A DNA stretch of 64,000 nucleotides from NCBI GenBank assembly GCA_965662745.1, contig CBFIJK010000010.1, forward strand, positions 9,974-73,973, written 5' to 3'. A program made the translations under genes and the position numbers. Every line of letters starts with the position of its first letter. Within the stretch, counting starts at the first letter, position 1. This DNA is from Anianibacter sp965662745. Lineage in GTDB: Bacteria > Pseudomonadota > Alphaproteobacteria > Rhodobacterales > Rhodobacteraceae. Under the pieces are notes generated by a model. It saw nothing but the letters and a program-made list of their open reading frames with translations, ran no database searches and was not told the origin of the DNA. This document shows, piece by piece, positions 8,437 to 16,744 of this stretch.

Positions 8437-9603
8437 TCAGAACGACCTCGGCAGGCCAAGAATATGCTCGGCGACATAGGACAGGATCAGGTTCGTCGAG
8501 ATCGGCGCGACCTGATATAGGCGCGTTTCGCGGAACTTGCGTTCCACATCGTATTCAGCGGCAAAGCCGAAGCCGCCATGGAACTGGATGCAGGCATTTG
8601 CCGCCTCCCAGCTGGCCTTGGCGGCAAGATACTTGGCCATATTTGCCTGCGCGCCGCAGGGCTTGCCCTCGTCGTAAAGGCGGCACGCCTCATAGCGCAT
8701 CAGGTTGGCGGCCTCGATTTCCATGAAGGCCTCGGCGATGGGGAATTGCACGCCCTGGTTCTGGCCGATGGGGCGGCCGAAAACCTCGCGCGAGCCGGCA
8801 TAGGCGGTGACCTTGTCGATGAACCAGTATCCGTCGCCGATGCATTCGGCGGCGATGAGCGCGCGTTCTGCATTGAGGCCCGTAAGGATGTATTTGAAGC
8901 CTTGCCCCTCTTCGCCGATCAGGTTCTCGGCGGGAATTTCGAGATTGTCGAAGAAGAGTTCATTGGTTTCGTGGTTGACCATGTTGCGAATGGGTTTGAC
9001 CTCCATCCCCGCCGTCATCGCCTCTGCGATATCGACGAGAAAGATCGACAGGCCCTCGGATTTCTTCTTCACCTCGGCCAGCGGCGTGGTGCGGGCCAGA
9101 AGGATCATGAGATCCGAATGCTGCACGCGGCTGATCCAGACCTTCTGGCCGTTGATGACATAGCGGTCACCCTTGCGCACTGCGGTCGTCTTGATCTTCG
9201 TGGTGTCGGTGCCGGTCGTGGGTTCGGTCACGCCCATGGATTGCAGGCGCAATTCGCCGCTCGCGATCTTCGGAAGATATTTCTGGCGCTGTTCGTCCGA
9301 TCCGTGCCGCGCCAGTGTGGTCATGTTGTACATCTGGCCGTGGCAGGCGCCTGAATTGCCACCGGCGCGGTTGATCTCCTCCATGATGACCGATGCCTCG
9401 GTCAGGCCAAGGCCGGAGCCGCCGAATTCCTCGGGGATCAGCGCGGCCATCCAGCCACCCTTGGTCAGCGCATCGACGAAGCCTTCCGGATAGGCGCGGT
9501 CCTCGTCGATCTGGCGGTGATATTCGGGCGGGAACTCCGCGCAGAGGGCGCGGATGGCATCACGGATATCGTCGTGGCCGACATCAAGGGTCGATTGGAT
9601 CAT
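8437..9603 (-). CDS. Acyl-CoA dehydrogenase with a glutamine at the usual catalytic-glutamate site
   Basis: A 388-residue FAD-dependent acyl-CoA dehydrogenase. The N, middle and C domains are recognisable (IPEEFGGSGLGLTEA, MGVTEPTTGTDTTKIKT, QFHGGFGFAAEYDVER). In most relatives the C-terminal motif is YEGTxxI with catalytic Glu. Here the corresponding stretch is LYQVAPISTNLI, so Q364 replaces Glu, as in a distinct subgroup whose catalytic base lies elsewhere or whose chemistry differs. It is the second gene of the operon: its start overlaps the methyltransferase stop (ATGA, 9600-9603) and its stop abuts the CoA-transferase. The substrate is not known. Confidence 0.85.
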   Translation of the reverse strand: MIQSTLDVGHDDIRDAIRALCAEFPPEYHRQIDEDRAYPEGFVDALTKGGWMAALIPEEFGGSGLGLTEASVIMEEINRAGGNSGACHGQMYNMTTLARHGSDEQRQKYLPKIASGELRLQSMGVTEPTTGTDTTKIKTTAVRKGDRYVINGQKVWISRVQHSDLMILLARTTPLAEVKKKSEGLSIFLVDIAEAMTAGMEVKPIRNMVNHETNELFFDNLEIPAENLIGEEGQGFKYILTGLNAERALIAAECIGDGYWFIDKVTAYAGSREVFGRPIGQNQGVQFPIAEAFMEIEAANLMRYEACRLYDEGKPCGAQANMAKYLAAKASWEAANACIQFHGGFGFAAEYDVERKFRETRLYQVAPISTNLILSYVAEHILGLPRSF

Positions 9604-10265
9604 CTGGGCCTGTCCTTTGCGAAGACGCGCACATGCATGGGCTGGGCGAGAACGGGGTCTGCGCCGGTCTCGGGGAAGAAGGATAGCGCGTCAAAGCGCG
9701 CGCGCAGGGCGTTTTCATTGGCCGCGATCATCGCCGCGCGAGCGGGATCAACGGCGACGAGGCTATCGGTGAAGGCAGCGAAATCCGCATATCCTTCGTG
9801 GCGCAGGAAACGGTAATCCTCGATCTGGGGCAGGTCGCAGCGGTCCAACGCGTCCTGTGCAGCGGTGCGGATTTCCGTCTCGTCGTCGATCACGGCCAGA
9901 ACGCGGCTCAGCGGGCCATCGGCGTCGGGCTCTACCACGATCAGGCAGCCCTCGGGCTTCAGAACGCGGCCCGCCTCGGTCAGTGCCGCGTCCATCGCGG
10001 CGGACGGCACATGGTGTAGGGCGTTGAGACAGATCGCGGCGTCATAGGTCGCATCCGCGAAGGGCAGCGCCTCGGCCACGCCTGTGGTGAATCCATCTCC
10101 TTCAGGTGCGGCGGGGTCGACCCCGTGCCAAAGGGCCCCCGCCTCGGTCAGCCGCCGCCGCGTGCCGCCCGCGCCGCAGCCGATATCCAGAACGGATTTG
10201 CGTGCCACCGGATCGAGAGCGGCAAGGATCGCGTCTATCGCGGTCTGGGGGGTGTCATTCATCAT
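9600..10265 (-). CDS. Class I SAM-dependent methyltransferase (UbiE/Methyltransf_11-like)
   Basis: A 221-residue cytoplasmic methyltransferase. SAM-binding motif I is VLDIGCGAGGTRRRL (about 25-39), the acidic motif II surrounds HGVDPAAPEGD, and motif III-IV is FADATYDAAICLNALHHVPS. Two adjacent ATGs (10265 and 10262) are both plausible starts; the open frame further upstream overlaps rpe antisense and is not family-like. It leads the operon with the acyl-CoA dehydrogenase, CoA-transferase and VOC dioxygenase, so it may methylate or demethylate-prime the same substrate class. It is divergent from rpe, with about 125 bp between starts. Confidence 0.8.
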   Translation of the reverse strand: MMNDTPQTAIDAILAALDPVARKSVLDIGCGAGGTRRRLTEAGALWHGVDPAAPEGDGFTTGVAEALPFADATYDAAICLNALHHVPSAAMDAALTEAGRVLKPEGCLIVVEPDADGPLSRVLAVIDDETEIRTAAQDALDRCDLPQIEDYRFLRHEGYADFAAFTDSLVAVDPARAAMIAANENALRARFDALSFFPETGADPVLAQPMHVRVFAKDRPR

Positions 10266-10389
10266 CGCCGAGAACCTAGCCAAAGCGCAGCGGCCCGAAC
10301 AGGCCCGATCCGCACCCGGCCCATTGCACTGGCGCGTTTTTTGGCCGATCACGCGCGCGAACCAAATCGTTGCCGCAAGAGGCCCGCCC

Positions 10390-11070
10390 ATGTCCTTCGA
10401 CCGCTCCATCAAGATCGCCCCGTCGATCCTGTCCGCCGATTTCGCCAATTTCGGAGCCGAGATCCGCGCGATCGAGGATCAGGGCGCCGACTGGGTGCAT
10501 GTGGACGTAATGGACGGGCATTTCGTGCCGAACCTCACCTTCGGCCCGCCCGCCGTCAAAGCCTTCCGGCCCCATGTGACGACGGTGATGGACGTGCATC
10601 TGATGATTGCGCCCGTCGATCCCTATATCGAGGCCTATGCCGAGGCGGGCGCGGATATCCTGACCGCCCATGTCGAGGCCGGCCCGCATATCCACCGCAC
10701 GCTTCAGGCGATCCGCGGCGCGGGGATGAAGGCGGGCGTGGCGCTGAACCCCGGCACCCCGGCAGAGGCGGTGGAGCATGTCCTCGATCTGGCCGATCTG
10801 GTGTGTGTGATGACGGTCAATCCCGGTTTCGGCGGGCAAAGCTTCATCGACATGACCGGCAAGGTGCGGAAGCTGCGTGAGATGATCGGCGACCGGGAAG
10901 TGCATATCGAGATCGACGGCGGCGTGACGCCCGAAACCGCGCCTCTGGTGGTCGAGGCCGGGGCCGATGTGCTCGTCGCCGGGTCGGCCGTGTTCAAGGG
11001 CGGATCGGTGGACGCGCCAGAGGTTTACGGTCGCAACATGGCGGCGATCCGGAAGTCTTTCGGGGGCTGA
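10390..11070 (+). CDS. rpe: Ribulose-phosphate 3-epimerase
   Basis: A 226-residue TIM-barrel enzyme starting MSFDRSIKIAPSILSADFAN. Catalytic and metal motifs are intact: HVDVMDGHFVPNLTFG, MDVHLMI, VMTVNPGFGGQSF and HIEIDGGVTPE. It interconverts ribulose-5-phosphate and xylulose-5-phosphate in the pentose phosphate pathway. Length is normal for Rpe. The frame stays open upstream but the family begins at this ATG. It converges on the SMP-30 gene with only 4 bp between stop codons, leaving no room for a dedicated terminator. Confidence 0.95.
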   Translation: MSFDRSIKIAPSILSADFANFGAEIRAIEDQGADWVHVDVMDGHFVPNLTFGPPAVKAFRPHVTTVMDVHLMIAPVDPYIEAYAEAGADILTAHVEAGPHIHRTLQAIRGAGMKAGVALNPGTPAEAVEHVLDLADLVCVMTVNPGFGGQSFIDMTGKVRKLREMIGDREVHIEIDGGVTPETAPLVVEAGADVLVAGSAVFKGGSVDAPEVYGRNMAAIRKSFGG

Positions 11071-11074
11071 TCTT

Positions 11075-11923
11075 CTACAGGATCACCCGCGCCTCGGGCA
11101 GGCCCTTCACCCCCGGCTCGACCAGATAGGTCAGGCCATCGGCCTGGGTCACGGGATCGCGGCCTTCGCGGGCGGTCGTGACGATCATTTCGTTCATCCC
11201 TTCGCCGCCGATCGCCGGACAGGTCGCATGGGCGCCCGGCACGTCGATCGCCGTCATGAATTCGCCTTCAGGGCTGTAGCGCGCGACGCGGCCCGCGCCC
11301 CATTGCGCGTTCCAGACGCATCCTTCCGCGTCGACAATTGCGCCGTCGGGGTTCAGACCGTCGCTGCGAAGATCGGCGAAGACCTCGGGATTGCCGGTCG
11401 GCCAACCCGCCTCATCCAGCGAAAGCGTCATGATCCGCGCATCCGCCGTATCGGCGTAATAGGCGCGGCGTCCATCGGGCGCGAAACAGATCGCGTTCGG
11501 GATGGTGATATCGGGAACGAGCTTTTCCAAAACGCCCTTGTAATAGCGATAGATTGCGCCCTGCCCCGGCTCTGCCGATTTGCCCATCGTCCCGATCCAA
11601 AACCCGCCCTGCCGGTCCGCGCGCCCATCGTTGGATCGGGTGATGGAATTCTCGGCATCGAGCGCGACGATATCCTCGCGCGCGCTGGTTTCCAGATCGA
11701 AGGCAAAGAGCGCCGTTTCGCTGGCGATGAGAATCCGGTCCCTGTCGATCCAGCCGGCGGCCGAGACATGCTCGGAAAATCCCCATTCCTGCGGGCCCTC
11801 GCCGGACCGGGTCAAGAGCCGCATTCCGATAATGTCGAACCAGAAGAACTGCCCGCGTTCGGGATGCCAGAACGGACCTTCACCCAGGGTGCAGGGGCGA
11901 TCATCGAAGATGCGAGCGGTCAT
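11075..11923 (-). CDS. SMP-30/gluconolactonase family protein
   Basis: A 282-residue six-bladed beta-propeller of the SMP-30/LRE/gluconolactonase type. Expected metal and active-site elements are seen: the early glutamate in LGEGPFWHPERG, the asparagine region TIPNAICFAPDGRRAYYADT, and the aspartate in LNPDGAIVDAEGCVWNAQWG. Members hydrolyse sugar-acid lactones. The context does not show a full sugar-acid pathway, so the natural lactone is unknown. A strong rho-independent terminator at 11950-11980 insulates it from the upstream cox operon on the same strand, leaving about 25 bp for its own promoter elements before the ATG. Confidence 0.85.
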   Translation of the reverse strand: MTARIFDDRPCTLGEGPFWHPERGQFFWFDIIGMRLLTRSGEGPQEWGFSEHVSAAGWIDRDRILIASETALFAFDLETSAREDIVALDAENSITRSNDGRADRQGGFWIGTMGKSAEPGQGAIYRYYKGVLEKLVPDITIPNAICFAPDGRRAYYADTADARIMTLSLDEAGWPTGNPEVFADLRSDGLNPDGAIVDAEGCVWNAQWGAGRVARYSPEGEFMTAIDVPGAHATCPAIGGEGMNEMIVTTAREGRDPVTQADGLTYLVEPGVKGLPEARVIL

Positions 11924-11949
11924 GGCGGGGCCTTTCCGATACGTTCAAG

Positions 11950-11980
11950 AAAAAGCCCCCGGCGCGAAACGCCAGGGGCT
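11950..11980 (-). terminator. Rho-independent terminator after coxM
   Basis: On the minus strand an 11-bp stem (AGCCCCTGGCG pairing with CGCCGGGGGCT, one G-T wobble) with a five-base TTTCG loop is followed by a short T run. It begins 20 bp beyond the coxM stop codon and should end the coxG-S-L-M transcript before the SMP-30 gene. Confidence 0.85.
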
Positions 11981-12000
11981 ATCCTATTGGCACAATGCGC

Positions 12001-12792
12001 TTACTTCGCGGCGGCAACCGCGCGCTTGGTCAGCACTTTCACCAGGTGCGCGCGGTAGGCGGGCGTGCCGTGCAGATCGCCGATCATATCGGCCGGATCG
12101 ACTGTCAGGCCATCGACCGCATCCCCTGAGAAGTTCGAGGACAGCGCATCCTCGGCCTCGGTCCAGCGGAAGACACCGTTATTCGACGCGCCGGTGATCG
12201 CGACGCGCACGCCGCTCGCATGCTTGGCGACAAAGACGCCGACGAGCGGGAACCGCGACGCGGGCTGTTCGAACTTCTGGTAGTTCGACGCCTCGGGCAC
12301 GGGGAATTTGACCTCGGTGATCAACTCTCCCTCTTCCAGCGCCGTGGTGAACATACCCTGGAAGAAATCATCCGCCGCGATCTCGCGCGTCGTGGTCTTC
12401 ACGGTCGCGTTCGACGCCAGAATGGCCGCCGGATAGCAGGCCGCCGGGTCATTGTTGGCAACCGATCCGCCGATGGTGCCGCGATTTCGGACCGCCGGGT
12501 CGCCGATCTTGGACGCCAGCCCAGACAGGCCCGGGAAATCGGCTTCTGTCTCGCGGGCAACCGTGCCGTGGGTGGTGCCGCCGCCGATGCAGATGCGGCC
12601 CTCGTCGTCCTTGCAGACGCCCTTGATCTCGTCGACGCCCGACAGGCACACGAGCGTTTCGGGCATGGCTAGGCGCTGTTTCAGCGTCGGGATCAGCGTC
12701 TGACCGCCGCCCAGCGCCTGCGCGCCTTCGCTGCCCATCGCGCTCACGGCATCGGCCAGCGTGGTGGGGCGTTCGATCTCGAAATTATACAT
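12001..12792 (-). CDS. coxM: CO-dehydrogenase-type medium (FAD) subunit
   Basis: A 263-residue FAD-binding subunit of the xanthine-oxidase family starting MYNFEIERPTTLADAV. FAD-contact motifs are ALGGGQTLIPTLKQR (about 27-41) and TIGGSVANNDPAACYPAA (about 105-122). It passes electrons from the iron-sulfur subunit CoxS to an acceptor. It is last in the S-L-M order seen in form II operons, 103 bp after coxL, with a strong hairpin in between. Length is slightly short for CoxM (about 265-290). Whether the holoenzyme oxidises CO is uncertain; see coxL. Confidence 0.87.
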   Translation of the reverse strand: MYNFEIERPTTLADAVSAMGSEGAQALGGGQTLIPTLKQRLAMPETLVCLSGVDEIKGVCKDDEGRICIGGGTTHGTVARETEADFPGLSGLASKIGDPAVRNRGTIGGSVANNDPAACYPAAILASNATVKTTTREIAADDFFQGMFTTALEEGELITEVKFPVPEASNYQKFEQPASRFPLVGVFVAKHASGVRVAITGASNNGVFRWTEAEDALSSNFSGDAVDGLTVDPADMIGDLHGTPAYRAHLVKVLTKRAVAAAK

Positions 12793-12858
12793 CTCTGTTC
12801 TCCCTCTCAAAGCCGCCGCGCGCGGTGCGCTGGCGCCTTCATGGTTCAAATGCTGTGC

Positions 12859-12886
12859 CCCGGCGGCAGGGCTGCCCGCCGCCGGG
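12859..12886 (-). promoter_or_regulatory. Inter-cistronic hairpin between coxL and coxM
   Basis: Inverted repeat CCCGGCGGC (12859-12867) and GCCGCCGGG (12878-12886) separated by 10 bases, in the 103-bp coxL-coxM gap. It lacks a T tract, so it is more likely an RNA-processing or stability element, or a partial attenuator, than a full terminator. Confidence 0.5.
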
Positions 12887-12895
12887 ATGGAAAGA

Positions 12896-15262
12896 TCAGC
12901 CGTTCATCGCCGCCCAGACCCGCGCGGGGCTAAGGGGCATATCGACATGGTAGACGTCCTTGTGACCGCCGCGCTGAAGCGCATCGACGACCGCATTCAC
13001 CACCGCAGGCGGAGAGCCGATGGCCCCCGCCTCGCCGCAGCCCTTCACCCCAAGCGGGTTGTGGGTGCAGGGCGTCTGCGCCGAATGATCGACCGAGAAC
13101 ATCGGCAGATCGGCCGCGCGCGGCATGGCGTAATCCATGTAGCTGGCCGAGATCAGCTGGCCGTTCTCGTCATATGAACACCCTTCCAGCAGCGCTTGGC
13201 CGATGCCTTGCGCCAGACCGCCATGGACCTGGCCTTCGACGATCATCGGGTTGACGACATTGCCGAAATCATCGGCCGCCGCGAAGCGTTCGATGGTGAC
13301 CTGCCCGGTTTCGGGATCGACCTCGACCTCGCAGGCATAGGCGCCGGCAGGATAGGTGAAGTTGGACGGATCGTAGAACGCCGTCTCTTCGAGGCCCGGC
13401 TCCAGGCTTTCCAGCGGGTAGTTATGCGGGACATAGGCGGCAAGGCAGACATCGCCCCAGGCGATGGACTTGTCCGTACCCGCGACGCTGAACTGGCCGT
13501 CCTTCAGCTCGATATCGCTATCAGCGGCTTCCAGAAGGTGCGACGCAATTTTCTTGGCCTTGGCGATGATCTTTTCCGTCGCGCGGACCATGGCCGATCC
13601 GCCCACCGCGAGAGAGCGCGAGCCATAGGTGCCCATGCCCATAGGTGTGCGGGCGGTGTCGCCATGCACGATCTCGACCTGATCTTCCGGGATGCCGATC
13701 ATGTCAGATACGACTTGGGCGAAGGACGTCTCATGCCCCTGCCCGTGGCTGTGGCTGCCGGTCATGACCACAAGGCCGCCGGTGGCGTTCACCCGGACCG
13801 TTGCGCTTTCATACAGCCCCGCGCGTGCGCCAAGCTGGCCAACAAGCGCTGACGGTGCGATGCCGCAGGCCTCGATATAAGAGTTGATCCCGAGACCGCG
13901 CAGCTTGCCGTTCTTTTCGCTTTCGGCGCGGCGCGCGTCGAAGCCCGCCAAATCCGCGATCTCGATCAACTTGTCCATCGTGGCGTTGTAGTCGCCGGTG
14001 TCGTATTCCACCGCGACCGGGGTCGCGTAGGGGAATTCGGTGATGAAGTTCTTCCGGCGCAATTCAATCGGGTCCATCCCCAACTCGCGCGCGGCCTTGT
14101 CGACCACCCGTTCCAGCTGGAAGGTCGCCTCGGGCCGCCCAGCGCCGCGATAGGCGTCAACGGGCACAGTGTTGGTGAAGACGGCCTTCACGTTCACATA
14201 GATCAGAGGCGTCTTGTAATTGCCCGCCATCAGCGTGCCGTGCAGCCAGGTCGGAACCGAGGGCGCGAAGGTGGACAGATACGCGCCCATGTTGGCGTAG
14301 GTTTCCGTCCGCAGCGCCTGGAATTCGCCGTCCTTGGACAGCGCCAGTTCGATCTTGGTGACATGGTCGCGGCCATGGGCGTCGGACATGAACGCCTCGG
14401 ACCGGCTGGAGGTCCATTTCACCGCCCGCTTGAGTTGCTTGGCGGCGAAGGTGCAGAACGCCTCTTCCGCGTAGTGGAAGATCTTGGTGCCAAAACCGCC
14501 GCCCACATCGGGGGCCACGACGCGCAGCTTGTGTTCGGGGATGCCCAGGACGAAGGCGCCCATCAAAAGGCGGATCACATGCGGGTTTTGCGACGTGGTG
14601 TAGAGCGTCGACTCGCCGCTATGCGAGGCATAGTCCCCAACGGCCACGCGGGGCTCCATCGGGTTAGCAACCAAGCGGTTGTTCACCAGTTCAAGCGTGG
14701 TGACATGGTCTGCCTTTTCGAAGGCCTCGTCCACGGCAGCCTTGTTTTCCTCGACGAAACCCCAGTCATAGCAAAGGTTCGTGCCGATATCGTCATGGAC
14801 AAGCGTGCCGCCATCTTCGACGGCCTTTTTCATGTCGATGACGGCGGGAAGCTCTTCGATATCCAGCTCGATCGCCTCGGCGGCGTCGCGGGCCTGTTCG
14901 CGCGTCTCGGCGACGACGGCAGCGATGGGATCGCCCACGTGGCGCACCTTGCCTTGCGCCAGAACCGGGTGTGCCGGTTCTTTCATGGGCTCGCCATGCT
15001 TGTCGGTCACCTGCCAGCCGCAGGGAATGCTGCCGACGCCCTCAAAGTCCACACCGGTGAAGATGCGCACGACGCCGGGCATCTTGGCCGCCTCGTCGGT
15101 GCCGATGCTGTTGATCTTGCCGTGGGCCAGATCCGAGCGCAGGAAATGCACGTAAAGCTGGCCGTTGACGTTGATGTCGTCGGTGTACTGACCTTCACCG
15201 GTCAGGAACCTGATGTCTTCGCGGCGCTTGGATGGGGCGCCGATGCCTGAATCTTTGGGCAT
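12896..15262 (-). CDS. coxL: Form II CO-dehydrogenase-like molybdenum large subunit
   Basis: A 788-residue molybdopterin-cytosine-dinucleotide hydroxylase subunit. An N-terminal Ald_Xan_dh_C domain carries IRFLTGEGQYTDDI, and the molybdenum-binding domains include VAPDVGGGFGTK, SHSHGQGHETSFAQ and GVKGCGEAGAIGSPPAV with the likely catalytic Glu. The active-site loop reads DAYRGAGRPEATF: AYRGAGR marks form II enzymes, whereas authentic CO dehydrogenases (form I) have AYxCSFR. The true substrate is therefore probably not CO, or CO is only a side substrate. The gene order S-L-M also fits form II. No maturation genes (coxDEF) are nearby. Confidence 0.9.
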   Translation of the reverse strand: MPKDSGIGAPSKRREDIRFLTGEGQYTDDINVNGQLYVHFLRSDLAHGKINSIGTDEAAKMPGVVRIFTGVDFEGVGSIPCGWQVTDKHGEPMKEPAHPVLAQGKVRHVGDPIAAVVAETREQARDAAEAIELDIEELPAVIDMKKAVEDGGTLVHDDIGTNLCYDWGFVEENKAAVDEAFEKADHVTTLELVNNRLVANPMEPRVAVGDYASHSGESTLYTTSQNPHVIRLLMGAFVLGIPEHKLRVVAPDVGGGFGTKIFHYAEEAFCTFAAKQLKRAVKWTSSRSEAFMSDAHGRDHVTKIELALSKDGEFQALRTETYANMGAYLSTFAPSVPTWLHGTLMAGNYKTPLIYVNVKAVFTNTVPVDAYRGAGRPEATFQLERVVDKAARELGMDPIELRRKNFITEFPYATPVAVEYDTGDYNATMDKLIEIADLAGFDARRAESEKNGKLRGLGINSYIEACGIAPSALVGQLGARAGLYESATVRVNATGGLVVMTGSHSHGQGHETSFAQVVSDMIGIPEDQVEIVHGDTARTPMGMGTYGSRSLAVGGSAMVRATEKIIAKAKKIASHLLEAADSDIELKDGQFSVAGTDKSIAWGDVCLAAYVPHNYPLESLEPGLEETAFYDPSNFTYPAGAYACEVEVDPETGQVTIERFAAADDFGNVVNPMIVEGQVHGGLAQGIGQALLEGCSYDENGQLISASYMDYAMPRAADLPMFSVDHSAQTPCTHNPLGVKGCGEAGAIGSPPAVVNAVVDALQRGGHKDVYHVDMPLSPARVWAAMNG

Positions 15263-15333
15263 TGTTGTTTCCTCCCTAGGGTCGGCGGGTGCGGGGCACG
15301 CGCGCCGTGGTGTTCATGATCCGCTATCCGGCA

Positions 15334-15354
15334 GCGCGCCCTCCTCTGGCGCGC
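15334..15354 (-). promoter_or_regulatory. Inter-cistronic hairpin between coxS and coxL
   Basis: Perfect 7-bp inverted repeat GCGCGCC/GGCGCGC with loop CTCCTCT, in the 104-bp gap between coxS and coxL. There is no T tract. Together with the hairpin at 12859 it separates the three structural cistrons, possibly adjusting mRNA stability or subunit ratio. Confidence 0.4.
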
Positions 15355-15366
15355 GGTCCAGACGTG

Positions 15367-15852
15367 TTATTCCGCAGCGACGGGCTGAACCTCTTGTCCG
15401 CTGGCGGCCATGATCGCCTTGACGATATTGTGGTAGCCGGTGCAGCGGCAGATATTGCCCTGCAGATAGAACCGCACCTCGGCCTCGGACGGCTTGGGGT
15501 TGTCTTTCAAGAGCGCTGCCGCCGACATCACCATGCCCGGCGTGCAGAAGCCGCACTGAAGCCCGTGATAATCCTGGAACGCCTGCTGGATCGTCGAAAG
15601 CGAGCCGTCGGCATTCGCCATTCCCTCGATCGTGGTGACATCCGCGCCCTCGGCTTCGGCGGCGAACATGGTGCAGGCTTTCACCGCTTCGCCGTCCACA
15701 TGAACGACGCAGGCGCCGCATTGCGAAGTGTCACAGCCGACATGAGTGCCGGTCATGCCCAGCTCTTCGCGCAGGAATTCGACAAGCAGCGTCCGGCCCT
15801 CGGTCTCGCCAGAAACCTGTTTGCCGTTCACCGTCATATTCACTTTGGTCAT
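15367..15852 (-). CDS. coxS: CO-dehydrogenase-type small subunit, [2Fe-2S]
   Basis: A 161-residue iron-sulfur subunit. The plant-type N-terminal cluster uses CDTSQCGAC (about 40-48) and C62 in VKACTMF. The C-terminal cluster uses CGFCTPGM and CRCTGYH. It relays electrons from the molybdenum site in CoxL to FAD in CoxM. The start MTKVNMTVNGKQ is preceded by a GGGAGGATACGTTA Shine-Dalgarno region. It is the second gene of the operon, 37 bp after coxG. Length and cysteine spacing are normal, so the enzyme should be functional. Confidence 0.92.
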   Translation of the reverse strand: MTKVNMTVNGKQVSGETEGRTLLVEFLREELGMTGTHVGCDTSQCGACVVHVDGEAVKACTMFAAEAEGADVTTIEGMANADGSLSTIQQAFQDYHGLQCGFCTPGMVMSAAALLKDNPKPSEAEVRFYLQGNICRCTGYHNIVKAIMAASGQEVQPVAAE

Positions 15853-15889
15853 TAACGTATCCTCCCGTAACTTATGATCTTGAAGTAGG

Positions 15890-16402
15890 TCAGCCGACGA
15901 GACGGCCCAACCAGCTTTTCTTTTTCTCCGGATCCGGTTCGTCCACGATCTCGTCCGCGCCCTCGCCTTCGACGACGTTCTGGAAATTCTGGAAGAACTG
16001 GTCGGCCATCTTCTTGGCGAACCCGTCGATGATGCGGCTGCCCAGTTGGGCCAACTTGCCGCCGACGCGCGCATCCACATCGTAGGACAAGAGCGTGCCG
16101 TCGCCGTCCTCGGTCAGGCGCACCTTGGCGCCGCCCTTCGCAAAGCCCGCCGCGCCGCCCTTGCCTTCGCCCGTCAGCGTCACCGCCTCGGGCGCGGTCA
16201 TGTCTTCAAGCGTGACCTGTCCCTTGAAGGTCGCCTTCACCGGGCCGACCTTTTGCACGACCTTCGCCTCGAAGCCCTCTTCGGCGCTGCCGGTCATCTC
16301 TTCGCAGCCCGGTATGCACGCCTTGAGAACGTCCGGGTCGAGAATGGCCTGCCAGACGGTCTGCCTTGGGGCCGCGATCCTGCGTTCATCACTTAATTGC
16401 AT
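15890..16402 (-). CDS. coxG: CoxG-like SRPBCC-fold protein
   Basis: A 170-residue START/SRPBCC protein of the carbon-monoxide-dehydrogenase subunit G family, beginning MQLSDERRIAAPRQTVWQAI. Typical elements are CIPGCEEMTG, GPVKATFKGQVTLEDM and a C-terminal amphipathic helix IDGFAKKMADQFFQNFQN. A lysine-rich tail (EKKKSWLGRLVG) could contact membrane. CoxG is proposed to anchor CO dehydrogenase to the membrane. It is the first gene of the operon, transcribed away from the protease at 16745. In-frame sequence further upstream is low-quality and excluded. Confidence 0.85.
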   Translation of the reverse strand: MQLSDERRIAAPRQTVWQAILDPDVLKACIPGCEEMTGSAEEGFEAKVVQKVGPVKATFKGQVTLEDMTAPEAVTLTGEGKGGAAGFAKGGAKVRLTEDGDGTLLSYDVDARVGGKLAQLGSRIIDGFAKKMADQFFQNFQNVVEGEGADEIVDEPDPEKKKSWLGRLVG

Positions 16403-16612
16403 AAGCCAAATTCCTGTTTTCAGTCCCGAAACCGGGTCGCGGGAAATCTTTGCGCCCCAAGGCTGTCGTCCTCCTGGTCCCGCGCGGGCCGGGCGGTCCG
16501 GCGAGGCTTGGCTCATCAAGCCCCAGCCGCGCCGCATCGTCAACAGCCTGTCGCCTCACGATCTTTCAATCTCGCTTCGCGTGCAGGGTACGATGCGCAA
16601 AAAATCTGGCCT

Positions 16613-16630
16613 TGTGAGAAATTTTTCACA
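16613..16630. promoter_or_regulatory. 18-bp palindrome in the coxG/protease divergent intergenic region
   Basis: TGTGAGAAATTTTTCACA is a near-perfect inverted repeat (8 of 9 positions per half). It lies in the 342-bp region between the divergent coxG (start 16402) and the protease (start 16745). It resembles a Crp-type TGTGA/TCACA site but with an 8-bp instead of 6-bp spacer, so the cognate regulator is uncertain. The rest of the intergenic region holds no recognisable gene. Confidence 0.5.
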
Positions 16631-16744
16631 CGGCGCGGTGGTTTTCGTTGATAACATTGCCGTGACGGAAAGCCCGCCTGCCCCGCCGATACGCGCCTGC
16701 CAGCGCACGGCACAAGGGACAGGAGAGGCTGAAAGGGGGACGAG

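Noticed and set aside
12896..15262. True CO dehydrogenase (form I)
   Set aside because: The loop reads AYRGAGR; form I requires AYxCSFR, so CO oxidation is not claimed.
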